A stretch of 35,493 nucleotides of DNA from Nitrosomonas communis (GCF_900114745.1 NZ_FOUB01000037.1:1-35493), one strand, 5' to 3'; positions 1 through 8,172 are shown, counted from the first letter of the stretch. Numbers and translations: made by a program. Notes: a model not told the origin generated them from the letters alone.

Positions 1-126
1 CCCCTTTCTCTGAAAATAATCAGTCTATATCGGCAATAAAGCTAATAACTTTAGAATTTATTTGGCATAAATTAAGAACAGCTATTGCTTTGAATAAGCT
101 ATGAGTCTGTACAAATAGCGTATTTT

Positions 127-1079
127 GGGGTCAGACCTTACAATTGATATTCCCGCTTTCTTTTTTCCGCCTGCTTCACAGCCCGACTTACGGTGGCATA
201 ACTCACGCCAAAATGCTCACCCACTTGAGCGAGCGTATAGTGTCCGCTTGAATACGGCTGAGTCATACCTTCATTACGATTTTTATAGCGATCAACAAAA
301 TAGCTCAATGGTTTGACGGGGCTTGCTTTTGCTTTCTGGGGATATCTTTGAGTGATTATTCAGGATTAAGCTTGCGTTGCATATTATTGACAAAGTCATC
401 ATCACCCCAATAAATCTGGTTTTTCAATAATTGCCAGGGGGACGGTTGTTCTTGGCCGGCTTTAACTAACAAAATCTCGATAGCGTTGCTGCGTGACGCG
501 CTTTGTTTTGTCAAATCCAGCGAGGATCCATTCAGTCGTTAAAGAGGCATCATTTTCTTCGTATCCAGCCGTTGCGCGATAACTGCTCCAGCACCACGCT
601 TTGGCACTTCGCACCATCTGTGTCCGCACCGGGTTTAAGGCAATATAACGCGCCAATTCCAGCAAATAGGCATCTTTCTGCACCAGGATGGCTTTGAAAC
701 GACCTTGAAGCAGGTAGCCAACACGCTGATGTTGCCGATTGAAATATTGCGTGTAAGTGCCGTTGAGATACTTCATTTCTTTGGACAGGATGGGAGAATT
801 AGTTTCAATCAATAAATGATAGTGATTGTCCATGAGACAATAGGCATGACAGTACCAGTCATATCGATTGACCGTATTCTGTAGCAACAGCTAAAACTGT
901 TGACGATCAATATCCTCATTATAGATATCTTCCCGTGCGTTGCCGCGTGCTGTCACATGATACAGCGCTCCAGCAAACTCAATGCGTAAAGGTCTTGCCA
1001 TCTGCGCATTCTATGTAGCTTTAAACTTGTTGAAGGTTAAAATATTAGCGTGGCGATGTCAATTGTAAGGCCTGACCCC
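127..1079 (-). mobile_element. RAYT element copy 1, complete ends, decayed gene
   Basis: The element is bounded by terminal inverted repeats at 127-149 (begins GGGGTCAGACCTTACAATTG) and 1057-1079 (ends GTAAGGCCTGACCCC). It holds one transposase reading frame on the minus strand whose stop codon lies inside the left repeat. The same layout is found at 2966-3917 and, left-truncated, at 1080-1661. No target duplication is visible. Confidence 0.85.
138..1001 (-). pseudogene. REP-associated tyrosine transposase (Y1_Tnp), broken
   Basis: Family: single-strand transposases of the IS200/IS605-like Y1 type that act on REP hairpins. The start at 1001 gives MARPLRIEFAGALYHVTARG, the usual N-terminus. 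The HUH-type pair reads as DNHYHLLIE, and the tyrosine-bearing helix region follows near QYFNRQHQRVGY. The C-terminus has an HTH (YTLAQVGEHFGVSYATVS). Disruptions seen: an in-frame TAG after DRQQF near 890; a 4-base insertion near 463-470 that ends the frame at RDFVS; and a further TAA near 370 in the reading of the C-terminal third. The ORF 462-887 is only the middle part. It cannot make active protein without several suppressions. Confidence 0.85.
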
Positions 1080-1583
1080 GATGAATGCGTTTTGTCAAAT
1101 CCAGCGAGGATCCATTCAGTGGTTAAATAGGCAGCGTTTTCTTCGTATCCGGCTGTTGCGCGATAACTGCTCCAACGCTACGCTCTGGCGCTTCGTACCT
1201 CTGTGCCCGCACCGGATTATTCAGGGCAATGTAACGCGCCAATTCCAGCAGATAGGCATCTTTCTGCACCAAGATGGCTTTAAAACGACCTTGAAACACG
1301 TGGCCAACACGCTGATGCTGCCGGTTGAAATATTGCGTGTAAGTGCCGTGAGATACTTCATTCCCTTGGACAGGGTGGGAGAATTGGTTTCAATCAATAT
1401 ATGGTAGTGATTGTCCATTAGACAGTAGGCATGGCAATACCAGTCATAACGATTGACCGTGTTCTGTAGCAATAGTAAAAACTGTTGACGATCAATATCA
1501 TGATAGATATCTTCCCGTTTGTTGCCGCGTGCTGTCACATGATACAGCGCCCCGGCAAACTCAATCCGTAAAGATCTTGCCAT
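1080..1583 (-). pseudogene. REP-associated tyrosine transposase, truncated and frameshifted
   Basis: The start at 1583 encodes MARSLRIEFAGALYHVTARG, and the catalytic DNHYHILIE is present. A one-base deletion in the run coding MKYLNGTY shifts the frame near 1345, after which the ORF reads LTALTRNIS and ends at 1221. Relative to copies 1 and 3 the codon after IYHD is also lost. The C-terminal third, including the HTH, is deleted at the junction with copy 1. It is an inactive remnant. Confidence 0.82.
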
Positions 1584-1661
1584 CCGCGTATCCTATATAG
1601 ATTTAAACTTGTTGAAGGTTAAAATATTAGGGTAGCGATGTCAATTGTAAGGCCTGACCCC
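1080..1661 (-). mobile_element. RAYT element copy 2, left-truncated, abutting copy 1
   Basis: The right terminal repeat at 1639-1661 is intact and matches that of copy 1. The left end is missing: element sequence starts a few bases after the last C of copy 1's right repeat, so the two copies lie head to tail with no spacer. Homology to the other copies resumes at about 1087 (TTTTGTCAAATCCAGC). Confidence 0.8.
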
Positions 1662-1742
1662 AACAGAAAGCACAGGTAGCGCATTCCTGTCTGTGTTATT
1701 GCATCTCACCAATAAGAGGTGCGTAGATAGTGCGATGGCTGT

Positions 1743-2048
1743 TTAAAGCGTTGAAATATCAAACCAGCGAAGCACAATCTTTTCTTGTTTGAACTTTGCC
1801 TCAAGCTTGTGGGTAAAGTCACGCCACCAATTTTGATCAAACTCGGCGGCCATCACTTCATAAATAATGATTTGGTCTTTCTGAACATATCCTTCATCCT
1901 CCCAAACGCCTTCCGCTGGCGATTGCGAAAATGCGGTAACGCCACTGAATTTCCGGGTCAGCTCTTCCTTGATATCTTTAAAGAATTTTTTCGGAAATTT
2001 CTTTCCCAAATTATCGTTTAACGGAAGTAGGAGCTGAACAAGCTTCAT
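1743..2048 (-). CDS. small hypothetical protein (101 aa)
   Basis: I do not recognise a family. The protein is soluble and mixed alpha/beta, with a basic N-terminal third (KKFPKKFFKDIKEELTRKF), a central acidic stretch (EGVWEDEGY) and a hydrophobic strand (QIIIYEVMAAEF) followed by an amphipathic helix and the ending VLRWFDIS. It has no signal peptide or TM segment. The ATG at 2048 is preceded by an A/G-rich stretch (AAGAAAAG) that could serve as ribosome binding site. It lies 28 bases downstream of a short-chain dehydrogenase stub and the LigD-like gene on the same strand, so it may be the last gene of that unit. Confidence 0.6.
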   Translation of the reverse strand: MKLVQLLLPLNDNLGKKFPKKFFKDIKEELTRKFSGVTAFSQSPAEGVWEDEGYVQKDQIIIYEVMAAEFDQNWWRDFTHKLEAKFKQEKIVLRWFDISTL

Positions 2049-2076
2049 GATACTTTTCTTGTTTCGTTTTCAGCTT

Positions 2077-2232
2077 TCATTCTTTCTCGAATGCAGTCGC
2101 CATTGGTAATTTCTGCTGCCCTAGCACCTCGATTCTACAGGTGGCTAATTCAATTGCCACTTCTCTGTGTCCAAATCCACTGGAAGAGCCGACCATAACG
2201 ATGGTCTTTTCAGTCACGTCTTTTTTTATCAT
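2077..2232 (-). pseudogene. N-terminal stub of a short-chain dehydrogenase/reductase
   Basis: The 51-residue frame begins MIKKDVTEKTIVMVGSSSGF and continues GHREVAIELATCRIEVLG. This matches the first beta strand, glycine-rich nucleotide loop (GxxxGxG type, here GSSSGFG) and first helix of Rossmann-fold SDR proteins, normally about 250 residues. The frame then degenerates and stops at 2077. The ATG lies one base after the TAA of the LigD-like gene, suggesting former translational coupling. The rest of the enzyme is absent. Confidence 0.6.
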
Positions 2233-2233
2233 A

Positions 2234-2923
2234 TTAATTTACTTTTAGAGATGCCTTGGGTTCGGAAACTGCTTTTTTATCCTTCGGTGCTGTTTTAACT
2301 GGTTCTAATTTGGACGCTTTTGCATGCTTAGTGGTTTTGCCAGGTTCTGCCTTCCGGATATCGTCCATAGTGCGGCCTGTTACGATACTGGTGTTCTCGC
2401 GTTTGAGGAAATCAGCGTTCTTAGTTTTGTTTAGCGCGAAGTCGTCTTTGCTCTTGATGAGAAGCCAGTTCTCGCGTTTATCCGGCGTGTGCATTCGGAC
2501 TAGATGCCACTGCCCCTTCATGCGGCTACCTTCAATTATAAAAGTGATACGGCCTTTTTTCTGCATCTTGTCTGGATCGTCTTCGGGCACCCAAGTTCCC
2601 TTATCCCAAATCATGACCGGACCGGCACCATATTGTTTCTCTGAAATGACACCCTCAAAATCATTGTAATCCATCGGATGATCTTCGGTACGAACTGCCA
2701 GCCGTTTATCTGCGGGATCGTAGCTCGGGCCTTTAATTACCGCCCAGCTTTTCATTACCCCATGCCATTCAAGCCGGAAGTCATAATGGATGCGGGTTGC
2801 CTCGTGAAGCTGAATAACAAAACGCAGATTTGTTTTAGCGCGTTTTCCGGCTTTTCCTTTCGGTTCAGCCGTAATGCCAAAGTCTCGCTTTTCGTTATAT
2901 TTTTTAAAAAGGTCTCGCGACAT
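2234..2923 (-). CDS. ligD: LigD-type DNA 3'-phosphoesterase domain protein
   Basis: This domain trims 3'-phosphate and 3'-ribonucleotide ends during Ku/LigD non-homologous end joining. The core is seen at residues 32-105: LHEATRIHYDFRLEWHG, SWAVIKGPS, LAVRTEDHPMDY, EGVISEKQYGAG. H40, H46, D48, R50, H82 and Y86 have the same spacing as the metal-binding and active-site residues of the Pseudomonas LigD phosphoesterase. The protein ends at 229 residues with a Lys/Pro/Ala-rich tail that resembles the linker to the ligase domain in full LigD. It is therefore either a stand-alone phosphoesterase or the first third of a lost LigD. It follows TAA of a lysine-rich tail (probable Ku) with no gap. The symbol refers to the domain, not to a full LigD. 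Confidence 0.85.
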   Translation of the reverse strand: MSRDLFKKYNEKRDFGITAEPKGKAGKRAKTNLRFVIQLHEATRIHYDFRLEWHGVMKSWAVIKGPSYDPADKRLAVRTEDHPMDYNDFEGVISEKQYGAGPVMIWDKGTWVPEDDPDKMQKKGRITFIIEGSRMKGQWHLVRMHTPDKRENWLLIKSKDDFALNKTKNADFLKRENTSIVTGRTMDDIRKAEPGKTTKHAKASKLEPVKTAPKDKKAVSEPKASLKVN

Positions 2924-2965
2924 TTAGGCTACCTGCTTTTTCTTGGTTGCTTTCTTCTTAATCTT
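2924..2965 (-). pseudogene. lysine-rich C-terminal tail, probably of Ku
   Basis: Minus-strand frame KIKKKATKKKQVA* ends with TAA directly touching the ATG of the LigD-like gene. Bacterial Ku proteins commonly end in such lysine-rich tails and are encoded next to ligD. Upstream sequence is replaced by RAYT copy 3, so the body of the gene is missing. The identity is inference from composition and context only. Confidence 0.4.
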
Positions 2966-3917
2966 AGGGTCAGACCTTACATTTGACATGCCCGCTTTCT
3001 TTTTTCTGCCTGCTTCACAGCCCGACTCACGGTAGCATAACTTACGCCAAAATGCTCACCCACTTGAGCGAGCGTATAGTGTCCGCTCAAATACGCCTGA
3101 GCCATACCTTCATCACGGTTTTTATAGCGATCAACAAAGTAGCTTAATGGTTTGATGGGGGCTTGTTTTTGCTTTCTAGGTATGTCTTTGAGCGATTGTT
3201 CAGAGTTGAGTTTACGCTGCATATCATTGACAAAGTTATCATCACCCAAATAAATCTGGTTCTTCAACCCTTGCCAGGGGGAGGGTTGTTCTTTACCGGC
3301 TTTAACAAAATCTCGATAGTGTTGCTGCGCGACGCTCTTTATTTTGTCAAATCCAGCGAGGATCCATTCAGTGGTTAAACAGGCAGCGTTTTCTTCGTAT
3401 CCAGCTGTTGCGCGATAACTGCTCCAACGCCACGCTTTGGCACTTTGCACCATATTTGCGCCCGCACCGGATTCAAGGCAATATAACGCCCCAATTCCAG
3501 CAGATAGGCATCTTTCTGCACCAAGATGGCTTTGAATCGACCTTGAAACACGTGGCCAACCCGCTAGTGCTGCCGATTGAAATATTGCGTGTAAGTGCCG
3601 TTGAGATACTTCATTCCCTTGGACAGGGTGGGAGAATTGGTTTCAATCAATAAATGGTAGTGATTGTCCATTAGACAGTAGGCATGGCAATACTAGTCAT
3701 AACGATTGACCGTGTTCTGTAGCAATAGTAAAAACTGTTGACGATCAATATCATCATGATAGATATCTTCCTGTGCGTTGCCGCGTGCGGTCACATGATA
3801 GAGCGCCCCGGCAAACTCAATCCGTAAAGGTCTTGCCATCTGCGCATTCTATGTAGATTTAAACTTGTTGAAGGTTAAAATATTAGGGTGGTAATGTCAA
3901 ATGTAAGGCCTGACCCT
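2966..3917 (-). mobile_element. RAYT element copy 3, complete ends, decayed gene
   Basis: Terminal inverted repeats lie at 2966-2988 (AGGGTCAGACCTTACATTTG) and 3895-3917. They differ from copies 1 and 2 by CATTTG in place of CAATTG, and the difference is present at both ends, so the two ends have changed together. The insertion separates a Ku-like tail on the left from a truncated hsdR on the right. Confidence 0.85.
2977..3839 (-). pseudogene. REP-associated tyrosine transposase, broken
   Basis: This is the best preserved C-terminal half of the three copies (ORF 2977-3453): LTTEWILAGFDKIKSVAQQHYRDF, QKLNSEQSLKDIPRKQKQAP and the HTH YTLAQVGEHFGVSYATVSRA. The N-terminal half has two in-frame TAG codons: one replaces the Trp of RYDWYCHAY near 3693, and one replaces a Gln in NRQHQRVGY near 3566. 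A 2-base insertion near 3450 shifts the frame between ALNPVR and QSAKAW. It is inactive as it stands. Confidence 0.85.
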
Positions 3918-3922
3918 AATAA

Positions 3923-5145
3923 TACGCAGAGCCAGATTTCAACCGCATCATTGAAATAAAAGCCAGGGAAGCGAAGCGTGTACAAATATTTATGGATGAA
4001 GTCAATCAAAATGAAAAGGCTATCATCTTTTGTGCCACACAAGACCATGCTGCGGCTGTGCGTGATTTGGTGAATCAATACAAGCAAAGCAATAACCCGA
4101 ATTACGTGTTCGTGTGACTGCCAATGATGGTGAAATCGGTGAGCAGTTTTTAAGAGAATTCCAAGACAATGAGAAAACAATACCTATCATACTGACTACT
4201 TCACAGAAATTGTCTACAGGAGTTGATGCCAGAAACATACGCAACATTGTTTTGATGCGACCGATTAACTCGATGATTGAGTTTAAGCAGATTGTCGGGA
4301 GAGGCACGCGATTGTTTGATGGTAAAGAGTTTTTTACCATTTATGACTTTGTAGATGCCTACCATCATTTTTCCGATCCTGAATGGGATGGGGAGCCAAT
4401 AAAAGAACAGCTTTGCGACAAGTGTGAACAAAATCCTTGTATATGTGAGTATGTGCCGCCTGACCCTTGTAAGATTTGTGGCAAACGACCTTGTGAATGC
4501 AAAGGGGAAGAGCAGCCTTGTCCTAAATGTAGCCAAAGACCTTGTGTTTGTATAAAAAAAGCAAAAATAAAACTGAAAGATGGCAAGGAAAGAGAAATAC
4601 AACATATAATTTCGACATCATTCTGGAGTACCGATGGCAAACCTATTTCAGCTGAAGAATTTTTAAATAATCTATTTGGCGAACTTCCCAATTTATTCAA
4701 AAGTGAAGAAGAATTACGCTCTATTTGGAGCAACCCAATCACACGCAAAACATTATTGGGAAAATTGGATGAAGCTGGATTTGGTAAGGAAGAGCTATCA
4801 ACCCTGCAGAAACTCATCGATGCAGAAAAAAGCGACCTCTTTGATGTATTGGAATATATATTTAACAGTAACATGAAACCAATGACAAGAGAAGAACGGG
4901 TTATTGCAGCAGAAGCAACTATCTTTGCATTACTTGATAGCAAACAAAAAGAGTTTATAGAATTTGTATTAAGTAAGTATATTGAAACTGGTGTGGAAGA
5001 GCTTGATCAGGAGAAATTACCTACCTTGCTGATAAATAAATATCAATCATTAGAGGATGCCAAAATCATTTTGGGCGATGCTGCAAATATCAGTTCGTTA
5101 TTTATAGAGTTTCAGAAATATTTGTATTTACAAAAAGTAGCGTGA
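3923..5145 (+). pseudogene. hsdR: type I restriction enzyme R subunit (EcoEI-like), 5'-truncated and frameshifted
   Basis: HsdR is the translocase/nuclease subunit of type I restriction systems. Only the C-terminal half remains. It starts within the helicase part (EPDFNRIIEIKAREAKR, IIFCATQDHAAAVRDL), continues through motifs V and VI (ILTTSQKLSTGVDARNIRN, IVGRGTRLFDGKEFF) and into the EcoEI-type C-terminal domain. One lost base near 4105, in the codons for NPNYC-RVTAND, splits the frame; the downstream ORF runs from 4114. Residues coded at 4414-4551 form three CxxC-xxx-PCxC repeats. The N-terminal nuclease, Walker A and Walker B are absent, cut off at RAYT copy 3. No hsdM or hsdS is in the window. 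It is non-functional. Confidence 0.88.
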
Positions 5146-5272
5146 TTTTGAAGATTGGATATACTATCTCGCTCAAGTGAAGTTTCTTGCACAGCAAAGC
5201 CTAATTGGAACAAGATTGGCAAAAAACTGTATCAGATTACAGAAAGTGAAAAAAGCGATTAACAGATAAAGG

Positions 5273-5298
5273 CGCTTATTTATATTTTAAAATAAGCG
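5273..5298. terminator. hairpin between convergent genes
   Basis: A perfect 9-bp stem CGCTTATTT / AAATAAGCG with an 8-base AT loop lies between the end of hsdR and the end of the acetyltransferase gene. The AT-rich flanks would allow termination from either side, though no long T run follows. Confidence 0.6.
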
Positions 5299-5300
5299 TA

Positions 5301-5768
5301 TTATAGCTTATAAAAATGTTCAGAGCTGTGAGGATAATATAAACCATCGACACTTCTCTCAAGGGTAAAACCTCGTGAACTTAATAAGGGAATTAACTCA
5401 GATTTACGCTCATCGCATACTGTTATAAAAGTATCAGGATCATCAAGCGCAGAGATAGATAAATCCATCAGCTTGCCACCGATATTCATGCCACGGAAAG
5501 CTGGATCAACATAGAATGTGCAAATCTTACTTTCAAAAGCATCAGATTTGAGTAGCGCGACTCCTAGAATATCATTGCCATTGTGCGCTAATGCAATTTT
5601 TCTTTCCTCTGAAGCAAGGTTACGGAAAAAAGTGAAGTTTAGCCAAATATAAAAATTTGGATACAAATCAGCTACATCTCTTAAGAAAACTCGTAATTCT
5701 GAAAAGTTAATTTCCTTAACAATCTCATAATCGACGCGCTGATTGGTGAGAATATTAGCTTTTTTCAT
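5301..5768 (-). CDS. GNAT-family N-acetyltransferase (155 aa)
   Basis: GNAT enzymes move an acetyl group from acetyl-CoA to an amine; the substrate here is unknown. The acetyl-CoA motif A is at residues 83-104 (FYVDPAFRGMNIGGKLM, with the R-G-x-x-I-G-G loop), preceded by the strands ERKIALAHNG and DILGVALLK. The C-terminal strand region is RGFTLERSVDGLYY. Length is typical for a single GNAT domain. A ribosome site (GGAGGTGAG) lies just upstream of the ATG at 5768. It is followed on the right by a membrane protein on the same strand and by an ASCH and a P-loop gene on the other. Such ASCH/P-loop neighbours suggest one module, but the joint function is not known. Confidence 0.85.
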   Translation of the reverse strand: MKKANILTNQRVDYEIVKEINFSELRVFLRDVADLYPNFYIWLNFTFFRNLASEERKIALAHNGNDILGVALLKSDAFESKICTFYVDPAFRGMNIGGKLMDLSISALDDPDTFITVCDERKSELIPLLSSRGFTLERSVDGLYYPHSSEHFYKL

Positions 5769-5836
5769 ATTGACTCACCTCCTTCTACTGTCATTTTTTG
5801 AGTTTATTTGGTAATAAGCTAAATTTCTTGAAACAT

Positions 5837-6925
5837 TCAGATAATGTTCCTTATTTTTTGAACGTCCAACGAACTATCGTGTGTCTGCTCTGATGATACT
5901 ACATGGGTTTCCAATTTTTTCCAAATATAATTAGATAATAATCCTGATAAAACGCCCAATACCAGTATAAACAGTAAAACGAGGGTGATTTGTTTAAAAT
6001 GAATTTTCCGTCCTGAAAATTTTGCAAAAGCTGAGAAATGGTCAATTCCTTCATTATTTTGACCTTTCCAGTGATAGATGAGCATTTGTTTCTGTTTTTG
6101 TTTTTGTTTTTGTTTTTGTGTTTGCTCATTCCCATTAATGAATAAATATTTTCCCCATAAATCTGATTCTAATATACGGCAACGAAAATAAGCAGCATGG
6201 GACATTTTGTACTCTGAGTACATATCTCTAATAAGAAAAAAATGAATTTTTTTTAAATAACGTTTATCCGTTAGGAAAATTTTGACTTTATCCGGTAGAT
6301 TCCTAGATTCATTAACCCTAAAATCAATTATTTCACTTTCTACAAAATGATTTGTAACAATAGACCAATTGGGTTTATCAATTGTTGTGATGCTTTTTTC
6401 ATCTTCATTACTCAATCCGATCCTAAATCTAAAATATCCATCTCGGTTATCGTCAAATACAAATAAATTTCGAGGAAACTTGAGTATGCATCCTTTATCT
6501 TTTTCATCCTGTGGCGTTATCTTAACTCCACCAGGAGAATTGTCGTTTTCAGCCAATAATCGAGTAAAGAAACGAATAGGTTGCTCTTTTTTACTAAGTG
6601 AGAAATCAATATCATAAAAACCGTTTTCACGATTTGGTTTAATATTACTCTCAGGACAATTAAAAATAGCTGAGATAAGACCATCGCTCGTGCAAACAGT
6701 TTTACCAAGTTCCGGTTCATATTTCAGACTGTTAAAATCAAAAGGGAGGTAAAAATTAATTGAGTCAAATTGACCAATTTTAGATAACCTAACGCCAATA
6801 TCAAGGTAATTTATTTTTTCTTCTTTTAGAGACCAATAATTGAAATGTAATTCAGCTTCAGTCTTTTCATTTTCATTATCCGTAGGACAGAAATTCTCCA
6901 ACCAGAAAGCTAAACTTCTTGCCAC
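5837..6925 (-). CDS. unknown protein with C-terminal membrane anchor and Lys-Gln repeat (362 aa)
   Basis: I do not recognise the family. Residues 1-270 are predicted cytosolic, with alternating strand-like segments. A run KQKQKQKQKQ near residue 272 comes from a hexanucleotide repeat. One strong TM helix is at about 313-335 (ITLVLLFILVLGVLSGLLSN), followed by a 27-residue polar tail. The start is GTG at 6925, favoured by AGGAG at 6934-6938, eight bases upstream. The divergent ASCH gene starts only about 25 bases away, so each promoter must lie inside the other gene or be shared. The C-terminal anchor places the soluble part on the inner membrane surface. Confidence 0.7.
   Translation of the reverse strand: MARSLAFWLENFCPTDNENEKTEAELHFNYWSLKEEKINYLDIGVRLSKIGQFDSINFYLPFDFNSLKYEPELGKTVCTSDGLISAIFNCPESNIKPNRENGFYDIDFSLSKKEQPIRFFTRLLAENDNSPGGVKITPQDEKDKGCILKFPRNLFVFDDNRDGYFRFRIGLSNEDEKSITTIDKPNWSIVTNHFVESEIIDFRVNESRNLPDKVKIFLTDKRYLKKIHFFLIRDMYSEYKMSHAAYFRCRILESDLWGKYLFINGNEQTQKQKQKQKQKQMLIYHWKGQNNEGIDHFSAFAKFSGRKIHFKQITLVLLFILVLGVLSGLLSNYIWKKLETHVVSSEQTHDSSLDVQKIRNII
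6089..6118. repeat. hexanucleotide tandem repeat (TTTTTG)4 plus one imperfect unit
   Basis: Four perfect TTTTTG units at 6095-6118 follow an imperfect TTTCTG at 6089-6094, coding the alternating Lys-Gln run on the minus strand. The 6-base unit means slippage would change repeat length without a frameshift. Confidence 0.9.
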
Positions 6926-6950
6926 TATCTACACTCCTCGCGTGAAAAAG

Positions 6951-7370
6951 ATGATACAAGACATAATTATCAGCATTAAACCTTGTTTTTCTAATGAAAT
7001 ATACAGTGGTAAGAAATCCGTCGAACTTAGAAAGCATGTGGGTAGAAGTTTTATTAATAATTCTAAAATGTACATATATAGTTCCTCTCCAAATCAAGAA
7101 ATTTCTGGACATGCTTTTATAAAATCAGTGCAGATTCTACCCGTGCTTGAGATAAGGAGAAAATACTTAACAGAGGCTTGTATTTCTCCAGATACATTTG
7201 ATCGCTATTATAGTGGCCATCAAAAAGGAGTCTTGATTTGGCTTAAGGGTGTGGTTAAATATCAAAATCCAATAACTTTAGCTCAGTTAAAAAGCAATGG
7301 ATTTACAGCACCTCAGTCATTTTGTTATGTTACTGGCGAGGTTAAGGAACTATTGGAAAGTACGCTGTGA
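6951..7370 (+). CDS. ASCH (PUA-like) domain protein
   Basis: ASCH domains are PUA-like folds thought to bind RNA or modified nucleotides. The core is clear: IISIKPCFSNEIYSGKKSVE followed by LRK, then MYIYSSSPNQEISGHAFI, the segment FDRYYSGHQKGVLIWL, and ITLAQLKSNGFTAPQSFCYV. The domain fills the 139-residue protein. I prefer ATG 6951 because the fold begins directly after it; GTG 6942 is possible, while the in-frame extension back to 6840 would run over the divergent gene. No good ribosome site is visible. The stop overlaps the GTG of the P-loop gene (GTGA), so the two are translationally coupled. Confidence 0.8.
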   Translation: MIQDIIISIKPCFSNEIYSGKKSVELRKHVGRSFINNSKMYIYSSSPNQEISGHAFIKSVQILPVLEIRRKYLTEACISPDTFDRYYSGHQKGVLIWLKGVVKYQNPITLAQLKSNGFTAPQSFCYVTGEVKELLESTL

Positions 7371-7918
7371 ATATCGGTTTGTTTGGTATATCGGGGGTTG
7401 GTAAGAGTTATATGACATCGGCGATAACTGCAGAAAACAATAGCCTTATAGCTGTAAAGGCATCCGATATCCTCAGAGCTTACAACAAAAAAACCCAGTT
7501 TGATGGATTAAGTTCTAATATTGTATCTGAAAATCAGCAATCTCTAATTGAAGGCTTTGCATATTTTAGAGAGAAAAATTGCGGTAGAAATATTATTTTA
7601 GAGCTCCATAATATTATTGAAACTCCTGACGGTGAAGTTGAAATTGATGATAATGTTTTTGATTTTCTAGAGCTTGATGCTGTTTGCTTTTTATATATCG
7701 ATCCAGAGCGTTTATTACAACAACGCTCTAAAGATTCTTCAAGAATCCGACAAGAAATTTCATTAGAAAACTTGCGGGGATTACAAGAGCGCTCGCTTAC
7801 TAAATTTTTAAATAAGTATAAGTGTCAGGGTATACCATACAAAATCTTAAAATCCTCTGATATATCCGGATTTCTTAGATATATGAAATCTCTTGGTGTC
7901 CTGTTCTCTGTCGATTGA
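7367..7918 (+). CDS. P-loop NTPase / nucleotide-kinase-like protein (183 aa)
   Basis: A Walker A loop opens the protein (IGLFGISGVGKSYMT, residues 3-17). A strand ending in an acid, NIILELHNIIETPDG, is a candidate Walker B. CFLYIDPERLLQQRSKDSSR resembles the lid/second-base region of small kinases of the adenylate-kinase type. It is compact, with no extra domains, no signal and no TM. The start is GTG at 7367, within the stop codon of the ASCH gene, so the pair probably form a functional unit. Substrate unknown. It could be a kinase acting on nucleotides or on an antibiotic-like ligand; the sequence alone cannot decide. Confidence 0.75.
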   Translation: MNIGLFGISGVGKSYMTSAITAENNSLIAVKASDILRAYNKKTQFDGLSSNIVSENQQSLIEGFAYFREKNCGRNIILELHNIIETPDGEVEIDDNVFDFLELDAVCFLYIDPERLLQQRSKDSSRIRQEISLENLRGLQERSLTKFLNKYKCQGIPYKILKSSDISGFLRYMKSLGVLFSVD

Positions 7919-8004
7919 GGCGAAGGCTGATAGAAAACTGCCACTTGAAGAGTATTCTTAATATCTCATTACTAGCGATGGGGCGTTTTATTTAATGGCT
8001 TAAG

Positions 8005-8023
8005 GTAGCAATATAGTAGCAAT
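8005..8023. repeat. direct repeat GTAGCAAT x2, candidate integrase arm sites
   Basis: GTAGCAAT occurs at 8005-8012 and 8016-8023, an 11-base period (one helical turn), about 50 bases from the tRNA fragment. Arm-type integrase sites often look like this, but the role is inference. Confidence 0.4.
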
Positions 8024-8070
8024 GATAATAATATGGCCCTATATATATTTCATTAACTTACTGTTTTTAT

Positions 8071-8115
8071 TGGTGCCCTAGAGACGAATCGAACGTCCGA
8101 CCTACCCCTTAGGAG
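8071..8115 (-). tRNA. 3' half of tRNA-Arg(CCU), attachment-site scar
   Basis: Read on the minus strand the segment has the anticodon loop CTCCTAA (anticodon CCT at 8113-8111), the 3' anticodon-stem strand GGGGT, variable loop AGGTC, T stem GGACG/CGTCT closing TTCGATT, acceptor strand CTAGGGC, discriminator A and CCA. The bases upstream (GGCGT) cannot pair with GGGGT, so tRNA identity ends exactly at the loop. This is the usual crossover point for tyrosine integrases at tRNA genes. The orientation puts the inserted element at coordinates above 8115. Confidence 0.8.
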
Positions 8116-8144
8116 ACGCCTTTCCTTCTAGGAAAGCCTTGGGT

Positions 8145-8172
8145 AACATGTTAAAAGATAACATGTTTTTTT
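8145..8172 (+). terminator. rho-independent terminator
   Basis: A 9-bp perfect stem AACATGTTA / TAACATGTT with a 5-base loop is followed by a T run (8166-8172). It lies just inside the element side of the tRNA scar. Confidence 0.65.

Noticed and set aside
5146..5270. Short frame ending KLYQITESEKSD as the end of an hsdM or other gene
   Set aside because: Too short and without upstream support.
6089..6118. Repeat run considered as a CRISPR fragment
   Set aside because: The unit is six bases with no spacers, and it codes in frame.
6840..6950. Upstream extension of the ASCH gene to 6840
   Set aside because: It would begin at TTG inside the divergent membrane-protein gene, and the ASCH fold starts only after 6951.
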